A stretch of DNA of 15,280 nucleotides from positions 1 through 15,280 of the forward strand of contig CAVROM010000014.1 of NCBI GenBank assembly GCA_963722815.1. Direction: 5' to 3'. The notes below the pieces were generated by a model, which did no database searches, was not told the origin of the DNA, and saw only the letters and a program-made list of their open reading frames with translations. Source of the stretch: DASQFQ01 sp963722815 (GTDB taxonomy: Bacteria > Actinomycetota > Thermoleophilia > Solirubrobacterales > Solirubrobacteraceae). This document shows positions 14,293 to 15,280 of the stretch, one piece after another. The position numbers were made by a program, and so were the translations under genes. Each line of letters opens with the position of its first letter. Positions within the stretch are counted from its first letter, which is position 1.

Positions 14293-14330
14293 CCTCAGCG
14301 CGCAACGTTTGCCGTGCGCAGGCGTTGAGG
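14293..14330 (+). promoter_or_regulatory. Stem-loop that masks the ribosome binding site of the second RTX gene
   Basis: CCTCAGCGC (14293-14301) can pair with GCGTTGAGG (14322-14330) over nine positions including one G-U, with a 20-base loop. The 3' arm contains the GAGG (14327-14330) that serves ATG 14337. It may limit translation of the second gene or act as the end signal of the first; there is no T-tract. Confidence 0.4.
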
Positions 14331-14336
14331 TGCCAG

Positions 14337-15280
14337 ATGCGTGCCGTGCTCGTCCCGTTGCTGTTCCTGGTCCTCGCCGCCCCCGCGCGCGCCTCGACGG
14401 CCGAAGTGGTCGTCAGCAGCTCGTGCGGAGCCGACCCGTCCTGCGAGCCGTCGCCGGTGGTCACCTACCGCGGCGCGCCGGGCGAGGCGAGCCGGCTCAC
14501 GGTGGCGACCGACGACCAGACGCTGATCCTGACCGACCCTGCTCCGCGGTGCCCAGGAGTCCGACATCTTCTACCCCGGGCGGGGCAGCGACCGTATCGA
14601 CGGCGGGCCGGGGAATGACTGGCTCGACTTCTCCTCCCGCCGCAGCGGAGTGACGGTGGACGTCGCCGCGGGCCGGACGAGCGGGGCTGACAGCTTCGCC
14701 AGCATCGAGACCGTCCGCGGCGGCGCCGGCCCCGACCACCTGCTCGGCGGACCGCGCCGGGACCTGCTGTTCGGCAGGGCGGGCGATGACGTCCTCTCCG
14801 GCCGCGGCGGCAAGGACGTGCTCTGCGGCGACCTCGGCGCGGACCGGCTCGAGGGCGGTCGAGGGCGGGGGCGGCCACGACTACCTGAACGGCGACCGGA
14901 GCCCGGGCGATGGCCCCGGCGCGCCGCCCCTCGTCCGGCCCTACCCCGACGTGCTGCGGGGCGGCCGGGGCGACGACGAGCTGATCGACGCCGGCGGCGC
15001 GAACCGCCTGTACGGAGGTCTCGGCGACGATGTGCTCTTCGGCGGCGCCGGGCCGGATCGGGTGTTCGGCGGTCCTGGCGATGACGACCTGCGCGGCAAT
15101 CGCGGCGCCGACCGGCTCTCCGGCGGCACGGGCCGTGACGATCTCGACGGCGGCAGCGGAGCGGGCCGCCTGTTCGGAGGTGGCGGCAACGACAAGCTGC
15201 AGGCGCGCGACCACTCGGCCGATCGTGCCGAGTACGGACACGGCCGCGATCAGGCTGTGGTCGACGCGAAAGACCTTGTG
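14337..15280 (+). pseudogene. Frameshifted tandem paralogue of the RTX-type protein (3' end beyond window)
   Basis: ATG 14337, with GAGG six bases before it, opens a signal peptide MRAVLVPLLFLVLAAPARA that aligns residue for residue with the preceding gene. The first frame continues to about 14535 (LILTD) and then goes out of phase, stopping at 14618. RTX coding resumes in another frame from about 14537 (ESDIFYPGRGSDRIDGG) to 14850, then shifts again at a 10-bp duplication and continues (GHDYLNGD, PDVLRGGRGDDELIDAGGANRL) to the window edge. About 65 residues of the neighbour's cysteine/RTX region are missing at the first break. The tail cysteine of the neighbour (ADCGRG) is Tyr here (AEYGHG, codon 15233-15235). 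This looks like decay after duplication; sequencing error is less likely to explain both breaks plus the missing segment. Confidence 0.8.
14850..14869 (+). repeat. 10-bp tandem duplication causing a frameshift
   Basis: CGAGGGCGGT (14850-14859) is followed directly by CGAGGGCGGG (14860-14869), nine of ten bases identical. Removing one copy restores the reading frame as LEGGGGHDYLNGD, a good RTX repeat. It is most simply explained by replication slippage. Confidence 0.75.

Overview
The window comes from a very GC-rich, densely packed bacterial chromosome. GTG starts, 4-bp NTGA stop/start overlaps, an Rpf-like secreted transglycosylase and tandem secreted RTX-type repeat proteins with Cys-containing tails all suggest an actinobacterium. 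The style resembles the Thermoleophilia/Solirubrobacterales, but that placement is an inference from gene style, not from a marker phylogeny. Coding density is above 95 percent. No gene-free stretch exceeds 300 bases; the longest gap is about 180 bp (6441-6620). I saw no tRNA, rRNA, CRISPR array, insertion sequence or prophage gene.

Left part (1-2594): the tail of an aldo/keto-reductase-like gene is translationally coupled (ATGA) to a short-chain dehydrogenase. These converge on a minus-strand pair made of an ArsR-like HTH regulator with a Cys-rich C-terminus and a class V aminotransferase. The two innermost convergent genes share a single CTAG that holds both stop codons.

Nitric-oxide block (2595-5926): divergent from the regulator is a complete single-subunit quinol-type nitric oxide reductase (norB/norZ, 777 aa). 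It is followed by two membrane-protein genes, each overlapping the previous gene by GTGA. The first carries a Cys-rich module resembling the zinc-ribbon-like insert of IS1182-type transposases, held between membrane helices. The second is a small CopD-like four-helix protein. The regulator, its 73-bp divergent promoter region with three TTTTCAC-like half-sites, and this operon together look like a nitric-oxide detoxification and sensing unit with one undescribed component.

Centre (5934-10314): a minus-strand Rpf/transglycosylase-like secreted protein is divergent from a four-gene plus-strand cluster: MFS transporter, kynurenine-formamidase-like cyclase, acetamidase/formamidase and peptidase E. 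The 180-bp spacer holds a consensus-type LexA/SOS box and a near-perfect CRP/GlxR-type palindrome. The cluster looks like uptake and hydrolysis of an amide or peptide-like nutrient under carbon control; the substrate cannot be read from the sequence.

Right part (10395-15280): a DUF1445 putative hydro-lyase on the minus strand stands head to head with thrS, with only 10 bp between start codons. thrS overlaps a secreted RTX-repeat protein that appears to start at a CTG codon. Next is a tandem paralogue of that protein, broken by at least two frameshifts, one of them caused by a visible 10-bp tandem duplication. It runs off the window end.
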